This document shows, piece by piece, positions 1-7,158 of a stretch of DNA of 17,940 nucleotides. The notes under the pieces were generated by a model. The model was not told the origin of the DNA. It saw only the letters and a list, made by a program, of their open reading frames with translations, and ran no database searches. The stretch lies in contig JACQHO010000047.1 in NCBI GenBank assembly GCA_016198945.1, positions 1-17,940 of the forward strand, given 5' to 3'. Numbering within the stretch: the first letter of the stretch is position 1; every line of letters begins with the position of its first letter. Made by a program: the position numbers and the translations under genes. Source of the stretch: Nitrospirota bacterium (GTDB lineage: Bacteria; Nitrospirota; Nitrospiria; JACQBZ01).

Positions 1-1380
1 GGCCCTTTTTGCCAGACGCATTTCGAGAACGGACAACGGAGCGGTGCAATGGAGAATTATAAATGGGACGGCCCGCTTCTCGGCCCACAACCTTGCAACT
101 TGTCGGTGTCCCTTTTGCGCATAGGTCGCATCGAGGACGGCCCAACGTCCGGTCGCGATCACGGGCGCCGCTCGTTCCAGCAGTCCATGATACGTCCGCT
201 CGGTCATCTCCGGCGTATAGATTCCCCCGCCGTACTCCGCCGGAGTCGGCCCAGCGCCGACCGCCCCGGCGATTGATTTCCGCACCGCATCCGAACGGAC
301 CACGATCCCCTCTGAATGTTCCGCAACATCCCCCGCGACAGTGCTCTTCCCCGACCCGCTCACCCCGGCCATCAGGATCAAACCGGCCGGATGTTTGTCA
401 AGATAACGCTCGGCCAGTTCGAAATAGGCCGAGGCACGGGCTCGTGCGGCGGCCTTCTCGGTGTCCGTTATTTCCGGATCTGCTGAAAGAAAACAGGCCA
501 CCTTCGCCCGGACACAGGCGCGATAGATGAGATAGAAATCCAGCATGGCCAGGCCTTCGTAATCCTGTGTCTTCTCAAGATAGGCATTGAGGAACCGGTT
601 GCCGAGCCCGGAGAGACCGCGATGGTCCAGGTCCATCAGCAGGAAAGCGATCTCGTTGATGACATCGATATGGTTCAAGGCGTCGTTGAACTCGATGCAG
701 TCGAAGATGATCAGACGACCTTGGTCGAGGCAGATATTCTGAAGATGCAGATCGCCGTGGCAGACCCGGATCGCGCCGGATTGAATGCGTTGGTGAAACA
801 GCGCGGCCTTCCGTTTTAGAAAATCCTCCGAATAGTGTTTGAGTCTTGAAAACCGTTCTGGAGAAACCACCACTCCCTGATATTTAGCCGTCTGCTCGAA
901 GTTTCGGAGCACATTCTCTCCGACAACCTCCGGCGTCCCGAAACCGTCCGCGCGCTCGGCCGATTGATGAAACCGGGCCGTCTGTTCGGCCAGCTCAAGG
1001 ATATGGGCCCGCGTCACCTCGCCCCGCTTGGCCATCGCATCAAGCAGGCCCTCCTGGCCGAACTGGACCATCTTCACGGCATACTCGACCGGCTCGCCCT
1101 TTCCCTCGACATGAAAACTCTCGCCGTCCCGCATGATCGGCACGACGCCCAGATAGATCTCCGGCGCCAGCCGGCGGTTTAAGACCACTTCCCGTTCGCA
1201 GTAATAGCGCCGCTTTTCCAGCGTTGAAAAGTCGAGAAATTTGAGATCCACCGGCTTTTTGATCTTGTAGGCGAAGGGACCGGTCAAAAAGACGTCCGAG
1301 ATATGGGTCGCAATATGTCGGACTTCCCGTACGGGATGGGGATAAGCCGCCGGATTCATGAGCGAACGATACCCAATCAT
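1..1380 (-). CDS. Bifunctional aminoglycoside phosphotransferase-like / P-loop ATP-binding protein (3' end cut by window)
   Basis: The reading frame is open for 460 codons from ATG 1380 to the window edge, so the C-terminus is missing. Residues about 1-330 form an aminoglycoside-phosphotransferase-like kinase fold: the catalytic-loop motif HGDLHLQN is at 208-215 and the metal-binding motif FDCIEF at 226-231. Residues 335-460 begin a second, gluconate/zeta-toxin-like P-loop kinase domain with Walker A GVSGSGKS at 339-346 and a following RSD. Fusions of these two domains (about 500 aa) are a known widespread family (COG2187 plus COG0645) whose substrate is not established; the family does not imply antibiotic resistance. 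The start is fixed by AGGAGG at 1386-1391, 5 nt upstream. The gene is GC-rich like the rest of the chromosome, unlike its right-hand neighbours. Domain assignment is confident, substrate unknown. Confidence 0.88.
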   Translation of the reverse strand, partial: MIGYRSLMNPAAYPHPVREVRHIATHISDVFLTGPFAYKIKKPVDLKFLDFSTLEKRRYYCEREVVLNRRLAPEIYLGVVPIMRDGESFHVEGKGEPVEYAVKMVQFGQEGLLDAMAKRGEVTRAHILELAEQTARFHQSAERADGFGTPEVVGENVLRNFEQTAKYQGVVVSPERFSRLKHYSEDFLKRKAALFHQRIQSGAIRVCHGDLHLQNICLDQGRLIIFDCIEFNDALNHIDVINEIAFLLMDLDHRGLSGLGNRFLNAYLEKTQDYEGLAMLDFYLIYRACVRAKVACFLSADPEITDTEKAAARARASAYFELAERYLDKHPAGLILMAGVSGSGKSTVAGDVAEHSEGIVVRSDAVRKSIAGAVGAGPTPAEYGGGIYTPEMTERTYHGLLERAAPVIATGRWAVLDATYAQKGHRQVARLWAEKRAVPFIILHCTAPLSVLEMRLAKRA

Positions 1381-1400
1381 CGTCGCCTCCTCTTGAGATC

Positions 1401-1430
1401 ATTTTAGTATCTTATATAATGGAAAGTCAA
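1401..1430 (-). promoter_or_regulatory. Probable sigma-70 promoter of the kinase-fusion gene
   Basis: On the minus strand TTGACT (1425-1430) and TAAAAT (1401-1406) are separated by 18 bp, placing the start of transcription about 15 nt before the AGGAGG ribosome site of the downstream gene. The fit is by eye only. Confidence 0.5.
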
Positions 1431-1521
1431 AGAAGGATCTGGAATTTGAGAAAGGATTGTCTTCATCAGATTTCCACTCAGTAGTTATTGTGCTACTTCG
1501 GCATAAGGCATCAAGAAAATC

Positions 1522-1550
1522 GACGGGGTCCGTCTTTGACGGACCCCGTC
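1522..1550 (-). terminator. Perfect 13-bp hairpin after the AIPR gene
   Basis: GACGGGGTCCGTC and its exact complement flank a 3-base loop (1535-1537). It lies 15 nt beyond the stop of the AIPR gene on the minus strand and is followed on that strand by a modestly T-rich stretch (GATTTTCTTG), so it can act as an intrinsic terminator. The T tract is weak, and a perfect palindrome with a 3-nt loop could also be a dispersed palindromic repeat that happens to sit here. It separates the AIPR gene from the promoter of the kinase fusion. Confidence 0.6.
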
Positions 1551-1565
1551 ATACCCAATCACTCA

Positions 1566-2771
1566 CTACTCTTCAGGATGCAGGCATTCGTATGTGAGGT
1601 GGTATAATCTCTCCCAAAAATGAGGGTCTTTGCCTAATACACTTGGGCTTTTGTCTGGTGAATCGTTTATCGGCTGAAACAGATCCCGGCCATGTTTCAT
1701 AAAAAAGTCGACAGGATCTTGTTTCCATCCAACTATTGAACCATCCTTCCGTCGACTAATTAGAACTCTCAAGCTGGCAGTCAAAGGAAAGGTCACGCCA
1801 GTTGAGACGTTATATGATCGGTCCCAGGACCTAATTCCGCCTCCGGGAGATATATTTCTAATGGAAATGCGCATCTCTGGCTTCCTCAATCGTTGCGCGA
1901 ACTGAAATCCTCCGAATCTTCCTGACCCCGAAATTTCTGGCAGCATTCTTTCTATCTGATCGGGCAGTCGAAAACAATCTCCTATAACTGGTGCCAGTGA
2001 CAGAAACCCCTTCTTGTTTGCCAAATAGTAGTCAAGGCATTTGGCCTTCGAACGATATGCTTCAATAGGGTGCCTGCCATACTTACCGGGAAAAATCTCG
2101 TTGGAGAAAAGAGCAAGTCTTTGTAGGACATCTACAATATCGTACTCGCCTTCCCCATTTTCCTTATAGTCAATTTCTTGCCCAAAGGATTCCTTCCTCA
2201 ACAACTTTTCCAACTCATCAAACTCACCTTTGTAGTTGAGGAGGGTGTATTCTTTAAGTTGGGCCGACCGATTCAGTGTCTCTACTAAGTCGGGAAGCTC
2301 ATCCTCAATACCGACGCGGATATGCAGCATGACATATGGCATCTTACCACGCGCTTCCCCATCCTCCTTTCGATCGTTGAGAAACTGACGGATATTAGCA
2401 AGTGTATGACCACCATCGATTGTCCCGTAGGCCTTTGAACTGTTTTGTGGACAGTTTAGAATCAATTTCCCTGTCTGGTTGTCATAGTCTGCACTCTCTA
2501 CGGCAACCCAGATACCTCGGTTCTTCAAGTGAAACAGATCAGGAGTAGAATTCAACGTGTCACGGATATCTCGCGAAATCCTGGAGTTCAAATTCTGTTG
2601 GCGGGGATTGGCATTGCCGATGGGAAGTTTAGCAACTTCCGATATTGGAGCCTGGACCTCATAAACATAACGTCTGCGATCGAATGGATCCTCTAATCGC
2701 TTGATGTCTTTCGGTGGGATGCTAAGCGTGATTTCAGACGGGTTGGTAGAAACAGCAATAGCGTTTTTCAT
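1566..2771 (-). CDS. AIPR-family protein (abortive phage infection family)
   Basis: This 401-aa protein carries the AIPR core: FHLKNRGIWVAVES at about 80-93 matches the family's 'NNGI' strand, and TIDGGHTLANI at 117-127 matches the 'NGGQT' segment, followed by LNRSAQLKEYTLLN at 166-179. AIPR proteins are recognised from lactococcal abortive-infection plasmids and sit in many anti-phage loci; their biochemical activity is not settled here. There is no signal peptide or membrane segment. ATG 2771 is preceded by GAGGAGG (2777-2783) at 5 nt. The gene is AT-richer than the flanking chromosome, shares strand and composition with darT/darG upstream, and has its own promoter. DGGHT instead of NGGQT makes it a divergent member, also reminiscent of DGQHR-domain proteins. 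Family call fairly sure; anti-phage role inferred. Confidence 0.75.
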   Translation of the reverse strand: MKNAIAVSTNPSEITLSIPPKDIKRLEDPFDRRRYVYEVQAPISEVAKLPIGNANPRQQNLNSRISRDIRDTLNSTPDLFHLKNRGIWVAVESADYDNQTGKLILNCPQNSSKAYGTIDGGHTLANIRQFLNDRKEDGEARGKMPYVMLHIRVGIEDELPDLVETLNRSAQLKEYTLLNYKGEFDELEKLLRKESFGQEIDYKENGEGEYDIVDVLQRLALFSNEIFPGKYGRHPIEAYRSKAKCLDYYLANKKGFLSLAPVIGDCFRLPDQIERMLPEISGSGRFGGFQFAQRLRKPEMRISIRNISPGGGIRSWDRSYNVSTGVTFPLTASLRVLISRRKDGSIVGWKQDPVDFFMKHGRDLFQPINDSPDKSPSVLGKDPHFWERLYHLTYECLHPEE

Positions 2772-2790
2772 TTTTTCCTCCTCGTCTAGC

Positions 2791-2807
2791 TGTTAGATTC
2801 TCTAACA
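2791..2807 (-). promoter_or_regulatory. Palindrome TGTTAGA-TTC-TCTAACA in the AIPR leader
   Basis: A perfect inverted repeat with 7-bp arms and a 3-bp spacer lies 8 nt upstream of the AIPR ribosome site. It may be an operator or a short mRNA hairpin. No binding protein is evident from the sequence. Confidence 0.4.
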
Positions 2808-2878
2808 AGCAGACAGTTGACGTTTTTTTTCGCTGGATGCGGTTCGAGAGGAACGCGCTCCAACACCAATCGAGTTCA

Positions 2879-2908
2879 AAAATAGCAGATCAGGCTTCAA
2901 AAAGTCAA
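2879..2908 (-). promoter_or_regulatory. Probable sigma-70 promoter of the AIPR gene
   Basis: On the minus strand TTGACT (2903-2908) and TATTTT (2879-2884) are spaced 18 bp. Transcription would begin about 100 nt before the AIPR start codon, inside the darG-AIPR gap. This suggests AIPR can be expressed independently of darTG; no terminator was seen between darG and AIPR, so read-through is also possible. Confidence 0.5.
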
Positions 2909-2968
2909 GAAAAAACCGAGTGCATTTGTACACCAAAACAGGGGAAATCCTAAATGAGGCAGAGATTG

Positions 2969-4096
2969 TCAGACATCCAGCAGAGCCTCCTCCTTGACAG
3001 GCAGATCCGCACTCGGTTTGACCTTCAGCCAGCCCAGCATGCTTAGGTTTCGAATTGCGAGGGCAACTTCATCCTTGTTTAAGGGTGGCCGCCGTTTCTG
3101 TTTCCATTTCATAACTTCGTTCAGGACATCCGTTTCACTCGGCTTCTCCTGACCTTGTTGTATTAGAGAAATGGTCGCAAAGTGCACTGTTGCCGCCAAT
3201 TCAGCTTGTTTGGTATGCATACGCAAGAAGAGATCTGCAAGTTTGTCTATGGTTGTTCGCCACTGAGCAAGGTCATGCTCATAAGCTTTGTGGGCGTCCT
3301 CGAAGGTGGGTCCGACATTTACAGAAAACATTTGGCCACGGCGTTCTTCACGAATCAGACCGTTGTTCACAAGCTTCGTAATGAGACTCTTCAGTGTCGG
3401 AGCATAGGGGCCAAAACTTCCACGTTGGTACTGAAGTCCCGTCGGGATACCGGATTCGGTCGCAAAGTAAGCGATCTTTTGAAACGTGATTCGGCCCACA
3501 GGCCAGTGATAAGGTTCCTTCTCGATTCTTTCAAGAATCTCGACCAGGGCGACCCATGCTGGCTCAATCCATCGGGGTGGAACCGTTGGTTTTTTGTCTC
3601 CATTACCTGCCAAGGCACCTTCCAAGTACGATAGCTGTAACTCCTCATGAGGGGTTCCAAAAGGCGCGTAAAGCTCCACGGGAATCCCGAAGCGCTTAAG
3701 ATGACGATAGAGCGTCGGCCCCACTACGCGCCAATCGAGCTGACCTTCACCGCATCCCAAAGGCGGGACTGCTAATGAAGTAATGCCCAACTCAACATAG
3801 TAGCGTTCAAGATATTCCAGACCACGAACAATATCCTGTAATCTGGCCACTGATCGCCAGTGATCCTTCGTCGGAAAGTTTAAGATCCACGGCGGCATTA
3901 ATGAGCAATACAGGTATGGTTGGCCGAGCTTAACCTGTCCTGCTTGGCATCGCCGAACATAATCTTCATACATGTCTGGGAATCGTTCTTTGAATTGCAA
4001 AGCAATACCCTTGCCCATCACGCCGACGCAGTTGACCGTGTTGACAAGCGTCTGCACCTCTGATTGGAAGAGATCCCCTATTAGGACTTTGACCAT
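2969..4096 (-). CDS. darG: DarG-like antitoxin: macro-domain DNA ADP-ribosylglycohydrolase
   Basis: Residues 1-155 are a macro domain: LVNTVNCVGVMGKGIALQF at 17-35 is the DarG ADP-ribose-binding signature, NFPTKDHWR at 73-81 holds K77 (aligned with the catalytic Lys of characterised DarG), and PLGCGEGQLDW at 112-122 is the glycine loop. Residues about 185-360 match the C-terminal region of DarG that binds DarT directly, including FATESGIPTG and GSFGPYAPTLKSL. DarG removes ADP-ribose from thymidine in DNA and also neutralises DarT by contact. ATG 4096 is chosen over an in-frame codon 11 codons upstream because AAGGAGG (4102-4108) lies 5 nt ahead of it. That ribosome site overlaps the darT stop codon (TAAGGAGG), implying translational coupling. 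Length 375 aa is normal for the family. Confidence 0.9.
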   Translation of the reverse strand: MVKVLIGDLFQSEVQTLVNTVNCVGVMGKGIALQFKERFPDMYEDYVRRCQAGQVKLGQPYLYCSLMPPWILNFPTKDHWRSVARLQDIVRGLEYLERYYVELGITSLAVPPLGCGEGQLDWRVVGPTLYRHLKRFGIPVELYAPFGTPHEELQLSYLEGALAGNGDKKPTVPPRWIEPAWVALVEILERIEKEPYHWPVGRITFQKIAYFATESGIPTGLQYQRGSFGPYAPTLKSLITKLVNNGLIREERRGQMFSVNVGPTFEDAHKAYEHDLAQWRTTIDKLADLFLRMHTKQAELAATVHFATISLIQQGQEKPSETDVLNEVMKWKQKRRPPLNKDEVALAIRNLSMLGWLKVKPSADLPVKEEALLDV

Positions 4097-4106
4097 ATGG
4101 GCCTCC

Positions 4107-4700
4107 TTATCGGAAGAACAAATCCCCATTGATGCTGGCCGGGACGTTTACATCCAATGCATTGAAGCGGGTCAAAGACTCGTTGTTGGACACATAAGCC
4201 CCCATGATGAACCGAGATGGAACACTATCCGGAACAAGTACCTCAGCACATTTTATAGATCCATGTCTCATCTCTTCAAATGGGTCATCAGGATGTGTCC
4301 AGTATTTTGCGAAAACCAGATCTCGATCAATAACTCGAAGACCCGAGGGCGACGGCTCAAAAAGGGCATAATCGCTCGATGCATTTCGGTCTGACACAAT
4401 AACCCTTGGAAGATCAAGAACTGTTGGACTAATTCGCAGAACGCACAACTTCTCGTGCTGGCTGTGAATCTTGAAGAGCATCTTGTTCCGAGCACAAATA
4501 TAGAGGTTCACATAATCGTGCAACAAACGCCCTGGAGGAACGGTTTTCTTGGCTCGACGTTTTTGAATTTCCTCCATCGCTACGGATTCATGTTTTACTG
4601 TATCAGCCTTCCGATGCGACAAGATTCCTAAACGACAGATTGAAGGTATGTTTTTAATCGGTGTAATGTAGTGTAACTCTTCCAGATCATCACGTTCCAC
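4107..4700 (-). CDS. darT: DarT-like toxin: DNA thymidine ADP-ribosyltransferase (DUF4433)
   Basis: This 197-aa protein has the DarT order of motifs: HYITPIKNIPSICRLGIL at 10-27 (NAD-binding start), DYVNLYICARNKMLF at 62-76 with R71 at the place of the catalytic Arg, VSDRNASSDY at 102-111, and IKCAEVLVPDSVP at 149-161 with E153 as the likely catalytic Glu. DarT uses NAD+ to ADP-ribosylate thymidine in single-stranded DNA in a short sequence context, blocking replication; homologues act against phages. All key residues are present, so the toxin appears active. The only reasonable start is GTG 4700: no ATG exists after the in-frame stop at 4752-4754, and no clear ribosome site is visible. Weak initiation would keep toxin below antitoxin. 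Stop is 10 nt before darG. Confidence 0.88.
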   Translation of the reverse strand: MERDDLEELHYITPIKNIPSICRLGILSHRKADTVKHESVAMEEIQKRRAKKTVPPGRLLHDYVNLYICARNKMLFKIHSQHEKLCVLRISPTVLDLPRVIVSDRNASSDYALFEPSPSGLRVIDRDLVFAKYWTHPDDPFEEMRHGSIKCAEVLVPDSVPSRFIMGAYVSNNESLTRFNALDVNVPASINGDLFFR

Positions 4701-4883
4701 AGTAGTCTTTGCCCGTTGATCTGGATGTGCTCCGGTGATAAGGTCATAACCTCAGCCGCAATTCCGAAAAATCTTGTGGTCTCAATCTCGCGCTTTACAA
4801 AACCCACAACAGCCAGGATTATGAATACAGGAAAGCTTCAGATGGCCCTAACATACCGGAATTCCCAAGAGAAGGCAAGCGGG

Positions 4884-4912
4884 TTGACTTCTCAAACGCG
4901 CGCGGATAGAAT
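4884..4912 (+). promoter_or_regulatory. Strong sigma-70 promoter of rmuC
   Basis: TTGACT (4884-4889) and TAGAAT (4907-4912) are spaced exactly 17 bp. The expected transcription start, about 7 nt past the -10, coincides with the rmuC ATG at 4920. Confidence 0.7.
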
Positions 4913-4919
4913 CGGGCAG

Positions 4920-6047
4920 ATGGAAACGATATTAGTCATCGGACTTGTCGCCGTCATCGGCCTGTTGATCGTTCTGCTGCTGCAGGGAAAAAGCAAAGCT
5001 CCGGATTCGGGCATGCTGGTCATGCAGCAGCAGGTGGATGCGCTGCGGCAGCAGATTACCGAAACGATCACGGGCAATACGACCGCGCTCAATCAGCAGC
5101 TCTCCTCCGTCACCCAACAGGTCAACCTTCAACTGACCGCGATGGTCCAGCAGCTACAGAACGCGACGGGCCAGATCGGATCGCGCCTCGACAACGCCGC
5201 CCGGGTCGTCGGCGAGGTGAAGCAGAACCTGGGCGAACTGTCGAAGGCGACGCAGCAGGTGTTCGATGTCGGGAAGGACATCGCGAGCCTTCAGGAAATC
5301 CTACGGGCTCCGAAACTGCGCGGGGTTTTGGGCGAGTTCTTTCTGGGAGACCTCCTCGGCCAGATCCTTCCGCCGAATCATTTCACCCTCCAGCACCGGT
5401 TTAAAAGCGGGGAAGCGGTGGATGCCGTGGTACGGCTGGGCCAGTTTCTCGTGCCGGTCGATTCAAAGTTCCCGCTCGAGAATTTCCGGCGGGTGATCGA
5501 AGCGCGCAGCGATGAGGAACGAAAAGCCGCACGCAAAAAGTTCTCCACGGACGTCAAAAAACATATCGACGCAATCGCGGACAAATACATCCTTCCGGAC
5601 GAAGGAACCTTCCCGTTCGCGTTGATGTACATCCCGGCCGAAAATGTCTATTACGAAACGATCATCAAGGATGAAAACCTCGGCGACGACAAAAGCCTGT
5701 CGGCGTACGCGCTCGAACGGAAGGTGATCCCGGTCTCGCCCAACAGCCTGTACGCCTATCTCCAGGCGATCGTGATGGGATTGAAGGGACTGCAGATCGA
5801 GAAGAGCGCACAGATCATCATCAGCCATCTGGAACGGTTGCGCGGGGATTTTGAGCGGTTTCGGAAGGAGTTCGAGGTGATCGGCACGCATCTCACAAAC
5901 GCCAAGGGCCGGTACGACGAGGCTTCGGTTCGCCTGGATCGGTTCGGCGAACGGCTGATCTCGGCCGGCCAGGGAGATGCGCTGCCGACCGAATTGAAAG
6001 AAGACGCGCCGGCTGCGAACCGCACCCTGCAGGTCCGCCCCGACTGA
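4920..6047 (+). CDS. rmuC: RmuC-family DNA recombination protein
   Basis: The 375-aa protein has one N-terminal membrane segment (ILVIGLVAVIGLLIVLLLQ, residues 4-22), a long Gln-rich coiled coil (about 32-125) and the RmuC nuclease-like core (about 128-345) with LRGVLGEFFLGDLLGQILP at 133-151 and VPVDSKFPLENF at 178-189. RmuC in E. coli limits inversions between short inverted repeats; the enzymatic activity is predicted from fold only. The frame is open upstream to 4716, but that part is unlike RmuC, overlaps the darT promoter region and shares its AT-rich composition; ATG 4920 directly precedes the membrane helix and abuts the promoter. There is no Shine-Dalgarno site. The stop is 1 bp from the stop of the convergent cyclase gene. 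Confidence 0.88.
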   Translation: METILVIGLVAVIGLLIVLLLQGKSKAPDSGMLVMQQQVDALRQQITETITGNTTALNQQLSSVTQQVNLQLTAMVQQLQNATGQIGSRLDNAARVVGEVKQNLGELSKATQQVFDVGKDIASLQEILRAPKLRGVLGEFFLGDLLGQILPPNHFTLQHRFKSGEAVDAVVRLGQFLVPVDSKFPLENFRRVIEARSDEERKAARKKFSTDVKKHIDAIADKYILPDEGTFPFALMYIPAENVYYETIIKDENLGDDKSLSAYALERKVIPVSPNSLYAYLQAIVMGLKGLQIEKSAQIIISHLERLRGDFERFRKEFEVIGTHLTNAKGRYDEASVRLDRFGERLISAGQGDALPTELKEDAPAANRTLQVRPD

Positions 6048-6048
6048 T

Positions 6049-7158
6049 TCAGCGGGCGCGGACCCGCGACCGCGAAGAGCGTTTCTCGGCAATGCAGATC
6101 TGATCCCGCCCGCTGTTCTTCGCCAGATACATGGCCTGGTCGGCCAGACGGACCAGATCCCGTTTCGTCCGCGCGTGTTCCGGAAAACCGGCAATCCCGA
6201 AACTGGCCGACATCTTAATCCGGAGTCCCTCCTCCTTCAGAAACTCATGCGCCATCAGACTTTTGTGCAGCCGGTGAGTGATCCGGACGGCCGTCTGCAC
6301 ATTGGTTTCCGGAAGGACCACCACGAATTCGTCCCCGCCGTATCGCGCGATGATATCGACGTTTCGAAGGTTTTCGACAAGAATATGCGCCATCTCAATC
6401 AGCACCTTGCTGCCCATGAGGTGGCCGTGGGTGTCGTTCACGTGTTTGAAGTAGTCCATGTCGAAAAAGATCAGCGACAGGACGGACCCGTACCGCTGGC
6501 AGCGCTCGATCTCGCGGTCGAGAATCTCATCCAGATAACGGAAGTTGTACAGCTTGGTCAGGTCGTCCGTAATGGCCAGGTTCGACATGCGCTCGTAGAG
6601 CATCGCCCGCTCCAGCGCGATGGCGGCCTGGTCCACCAGCGTCCGGAGAAGATCCTGATCTTTTCCATCAAACGGCTCTCGATTCAACTTGTTGATCATC
6701 TCGATGACGCCGATCGTCCGTTTCTTGTTGACGATCGGCACGCACAGAACGGACCGGGTTTTAAACCGCGTGATGCGATCCACCGCACGGTTGAATCGCC
6801 GGTCCTTCCGGACGTCATGGATCATCAGCGGCTGGCCGGTTTTGGCCACCCAGCCGGCGACGCCCTGGCCGACCTTTAAGCGAAATTTTTTGATGCTCCT
6901 CCCTTTGCTTCCTTTGGCCACCACAAATCGGAGCTCTTGAGCCCCCTCGTCCAAAAGCAGGAGCGACCATGCGTCGCACTTGATCAGCCGCTGAGCCCGT
7001 TCCATGATGACCCGGAGGATTTTGTTGAACTCCAGCGTGGAGGTCAAGGCCTTGCCGCTGTTGATGAAGAAGGACAGTTCCCTGGACCGCTGCGCCAGCG
7101 CCGTCCGCAGGAACCTGTTTTCGTGTCGGTATTGCTTGAGACGTTCGGCGGGATTCAT
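6049..7158 (-). CDS. GAF-GGDEF diguanylate cyclase
   Basis: The 369-aa soluble protein has a short coiled N-terminus (1-35), a GAF sensor domain (about 38-185, with GVAGWVAKTGQPLMIHDVRKD at its core) and a GGDEF domain (about 195-360). The active-site GGDEF is intact at 274-278, DLTKLYNFRYLD opens the domain, and the inhibitory I-site RxxD (RNVD, 265-268) lies five residues ahead, so it should make cyclic di-GMP from two GTP and be subject to product inhibition. GAF should sense a small ligand or partner, not identifiable here. Its ATG overlaps the nitrilase stop as ATGA, so the two genes are translationally coupled. Cyclic di-GMP commonly controls pili and adhesion, and a type IV pilus operon lies about 6 kb away, but a direct link is inference. 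Confidence 0.92.
   Translation of the reverse strand: MNPAERLKQYRHENRFLRTALAQRSRELSFFINSGKALTSTLEFNKILRVIMERAQRLIKCDAWSLLLLDEGAQELRFVVAKGSKGRSIKKFRLKVGQGVAGWVAKTGQPLMIHDVRKDRRFNRAVDRITRFKTRSVLCVPIVNKKRTIGVIEMINKLNREPFDGKDQDLLRTLVDQAAIALERAMLYERMSNLAITDDLTKLYNFRYLDEILDREIERCQRYGSVLSLIFFDMDYFKHVNDTHGHLMGSKVLIEMAHILVENLRNVDIIARYGGDEFVVVLPETNVQTAVRITHRLHKSLMAHEFLKEEGLRIKMSASFGIAGFPEHARTKRDLVRLADQAMYLAKNSGRDQICIAEKRSSRSRVRAR

Noticed and set aside
1404..1521. Possible small gene or RNA between the AIPR hairpin and the kinase-fusion promoter
   Set aside because: No start with ribosome site, no recognisable structure and no homology were seen; treated as plain intergenic DNA.
4097..4129. Longer DarG start 11 codons upstream
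   Set aside because: It overlaps darT and lacks a ribosome site, whereas AAGGAGG lies 5 nt ahead of ATG 4096 and the conserved macro domain begins right there.
4716..4919. Upstream extension of rmuC to 4716
   Set aside because: The extra 68 residues have no RmuC similarity, precede the membrane anchor, share the AT-rich island composition, and lie upstream of the strong promoter whose transcript begins at about 4920.
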